Positions 41,659 to 42,861 of a stretch of DNA of 42,861 bases are shown piece after piece. Positions within the stretch are counted from its first letter, which is position 1, and each line of letters begins with the position of its first letter. The stretch is from assembly GCF_001043975.1 (NCBI RefSeq), contig NZ_LABY01000034.1, positions 1 to 42,861 of the forward strand. Direction: 5' to 3'. The translations under genes were made by a program, and so were the position numbers. The notes under the pieces are model-generated. The model was not told the origin of the DNA. It was given only the letters and a program-made list of their open reading frames with translations, and did not search any database. This DNA is from Methylobacterium variabile. GTDB lineage: Bacteria; Pseudomonadota; Alphaproteobacteria; Rhizobiales; Beijerinckiaceae.

Positions 41659-42138
41659 CCTGCACGACTGGCGCGTCAGCGGAAGGAAATCCTGAAGCCA
41701 GCACAAGAACTCGCGAAGCGACCGCTGGTTTGCAACGTTGCCATGGGCAGAGCCGCTTCGCGGCAAGTCTTACGGCTGGTTCCCGGATCTCCTTCCACTC
41801 CGTTTCAGTCGTCCGGGAAAGGGTGTGGGCGTTTGGAATAGGGTTGTGGGCCCGCTCATCAGTCTCGTGCAACGCCCGGACAACACCGTCCGGTCAGCGG
41901 GATCATGACACAACGGGACGCCGTCCTGAGACGTGCACAAGACGATCGCCGGCTCCGAATGCGCATGCCTTAGCCGGCAATCGACGCGGCGCCGGACCTC
42001 CAAGATCACCCTTGGAATTGATGTAAAGTGCAGCGACCAATGACCTTGGGTTTCTGGCCAAGCTTGCCTGGGACATCATTTCGTGCAGACTGCGCATCAC
42101 GCCAGACACGTTGCACGGACAGCCGACCGACCCGCCGC

Positions 42139-42861
42139 ATGAGCCTGACGACTGCGCAAATTCTCGATCTCGCCCCCGACGCGTCGAGCCGCAAGGCCGG
42201 GCAGGACCAGGCGAAACCGCAGAAATGGAGCGGCCTCGGCCGGACCGGATCGGTGATCTGGGGCGAGATCAAGGGCAGCGGCGCGAGCCCCTATCGCGCC
42301 GTCGCGGATCTCGCCGGGCCGGTCTCGAAATGCACCTGCCCGAGCCGCAAGTTCCCCTGCAAGCACGGCCTCGGCCTGATGCTGGTCGATGCGGCCTCCC
42401 CTCTGGCCGAGGCCGAGCCGCCGGACTGGGTCGCCGCCTGGACGAAGGGGCGCGAGAGCCGCGCCGCCGCGGCCGAGACCCGGGCGAAGGAGCCGGCCAA
42501 GCCCGTCGACGAGAAGGCGCAGGCCAGGCGCCGCCAGGCCCGCGAGGACAAGGTCGGCGCCGCCCTCGACGAGCTCGACCTCTGGCTGCGCGACCTGATG
42601 CGGCGCGGCCTCGCCAGCGCCCGCACCGAGCCCTACGCCTTCTGGGACCGCATGGCCGCGCGTCTGGTCGACGGGCAGGCCGCCGGCCTCGCCCGCCGGG
42701 TGCGCGCCCTGCCGGGGCTGATCGCGGCGGCGCCACAAGCCGGCGCGCCCCGGCCCGAGGCGGCCCTGGCCCTCGGCCTCGGGCGGATTGCCCTCCTGGT
42801 CCGGGCGGCCCGCCGCCTCGAGGCGCTCTCGCCCGAGCAGGCGGCCTCGGTGCGCGCCGCC
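42139..42861 (+). CDS. SWIM zinc-finger protein (partial, runs off the window)
   Basis: The first 241 residues are visible. The SWIM motif is CTCPSRKFPCKHGLGL with Cys65, Cys67, Cys74 and His76 (CxC...CxH), followed by a WVAAWTKGRESR segment, a Lys/Ala-rich linker, and helices with LWLRDLMRRGLASARTEPYAFWDRMAARLVDGQAAGLARRVR. SWIM proteins of this layout commonly sit in operons with a MoxR AAA ATPase and VWA-domain proteins. Here the upstream gene, rsr, also ends in a VWA domain, but 0.7 kb separates them. The rest of the operon lies outside the window. Confidence 0.88.
   Translation, partial: MSLTTAQILDLAPDASSRKAGQDQAKPQKWSGLGRTGSVIWGEIKGSGASPYRAVADLAGPVSKCTCPSRKFPCKHGLGLMLVDAASPLAEAEPPDWVAAWTKGRESRAAAAETRAKEPAKPVDEKAQARRRQAREDKVGAALDELDLWLRDLMRRGLASARTEPYAFWDRMAARLVDGQAAGLARRVRALPGLIAAAPQAGAPRPEAALALGLGRIALLVRAARRLEALSPEQAASVRAA

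Larger units (their letters stand above)
41446..42138. other. Gene-poor 0.7-kb interval between rsr and the SWIM gene
   Basis: Apart from the terminator just after rsr and the hairpin at 41637-41658, I see no supported gene. The short open frames on both strands lack ribosome-binding sites and protein-like composition. Base composition is visibly less GC-rich than the flanking genes. No GGTTATC box or T-loop motif was found, so the Y-RNA-like series does not continue here. Confidence 0.6.

Noticed and set aside
41500..41841. 113-codon frame after rsr
   Set aside because: No ribosome-binding site, basic low-complexity sequence without motifs, and overlapped by equally open frames on the other strand.

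Overview
The window looks like chromosome of a very GC-rich alphaproteobacterium of the Methylobacterium type (Hyphomicrobiales). This is inferred from the base composition, the ornithine decarboxylase plus GNAT pair, the dispersed GGCGAG-type palindromes and the tRNA sequence; no species marker was searched.

Layout. 0.1-12 kb holds ordinary core and metabolic genes: a Liv-type binding protein, secA, an osmoregulated-glucan protein (OpgG/OpgD) overlapping a RimI-like acetyltransferase, and an ornithine decarboxylase behind a long leader. 10-18.5 kb is a phenylacetate-type module. paaG-paaI-paaK and a TetR repressor lie on the minus strand, divergent from a complete Liv-type importer whose inner-membrane protein LivM is fused to the ATPase LivG. 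A 20-bp palindrome sits at the predicted paaG start point between the two arms. A CAU tRNA follows. 18.7-21.8 kb holds a polar amino-acid ABC importer with an Asp/Glu-racemase-like enzyme inserted in the operon.

22.0-37.2 kb is an unusual run of about 15 co-directional genes. Nearly all encode small or medium exported proteins of unknown role, and they surround a caspase-fold protease with Sel1 repeats, a trypsin-like protease, an OmpA-type protein, and a membrane-anchored protein in which I see a Lon/S16-like Ser-Lys pattern. Several genes overlap by ATGA or GTGA, so this is probably one or a few operons for an envelope-associated protease system.

38.3-42.9 kb is the most striking part. Between a divergent XRE regulator and a Ro60/TROVE protein gene lies about 1 kb with no convincing gene except one possible 32-codon ORF. 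It folds into a tandem series of up to six Y-RNA-like units (38667-39695). Each unit has a basal stem, an asymmetric internal loop, an upper stem, and a GGTTATC (once GGTTACC) at the end of the upper stem. Four units carry a circularly permuted tRNA: the T arm and 3' acceptor strand are joined by a short loop to the 5' acceptor strand and D arm. One unit is a 70-nt minimal form without that module. This matches the known architecture of bacterial Y RNAs (YrlA type), but as a diversified, partly back-to-back array next to its Ro60 gene, with no rtcB/rtcA in view and a SWIM zinc-finger protein downstream.
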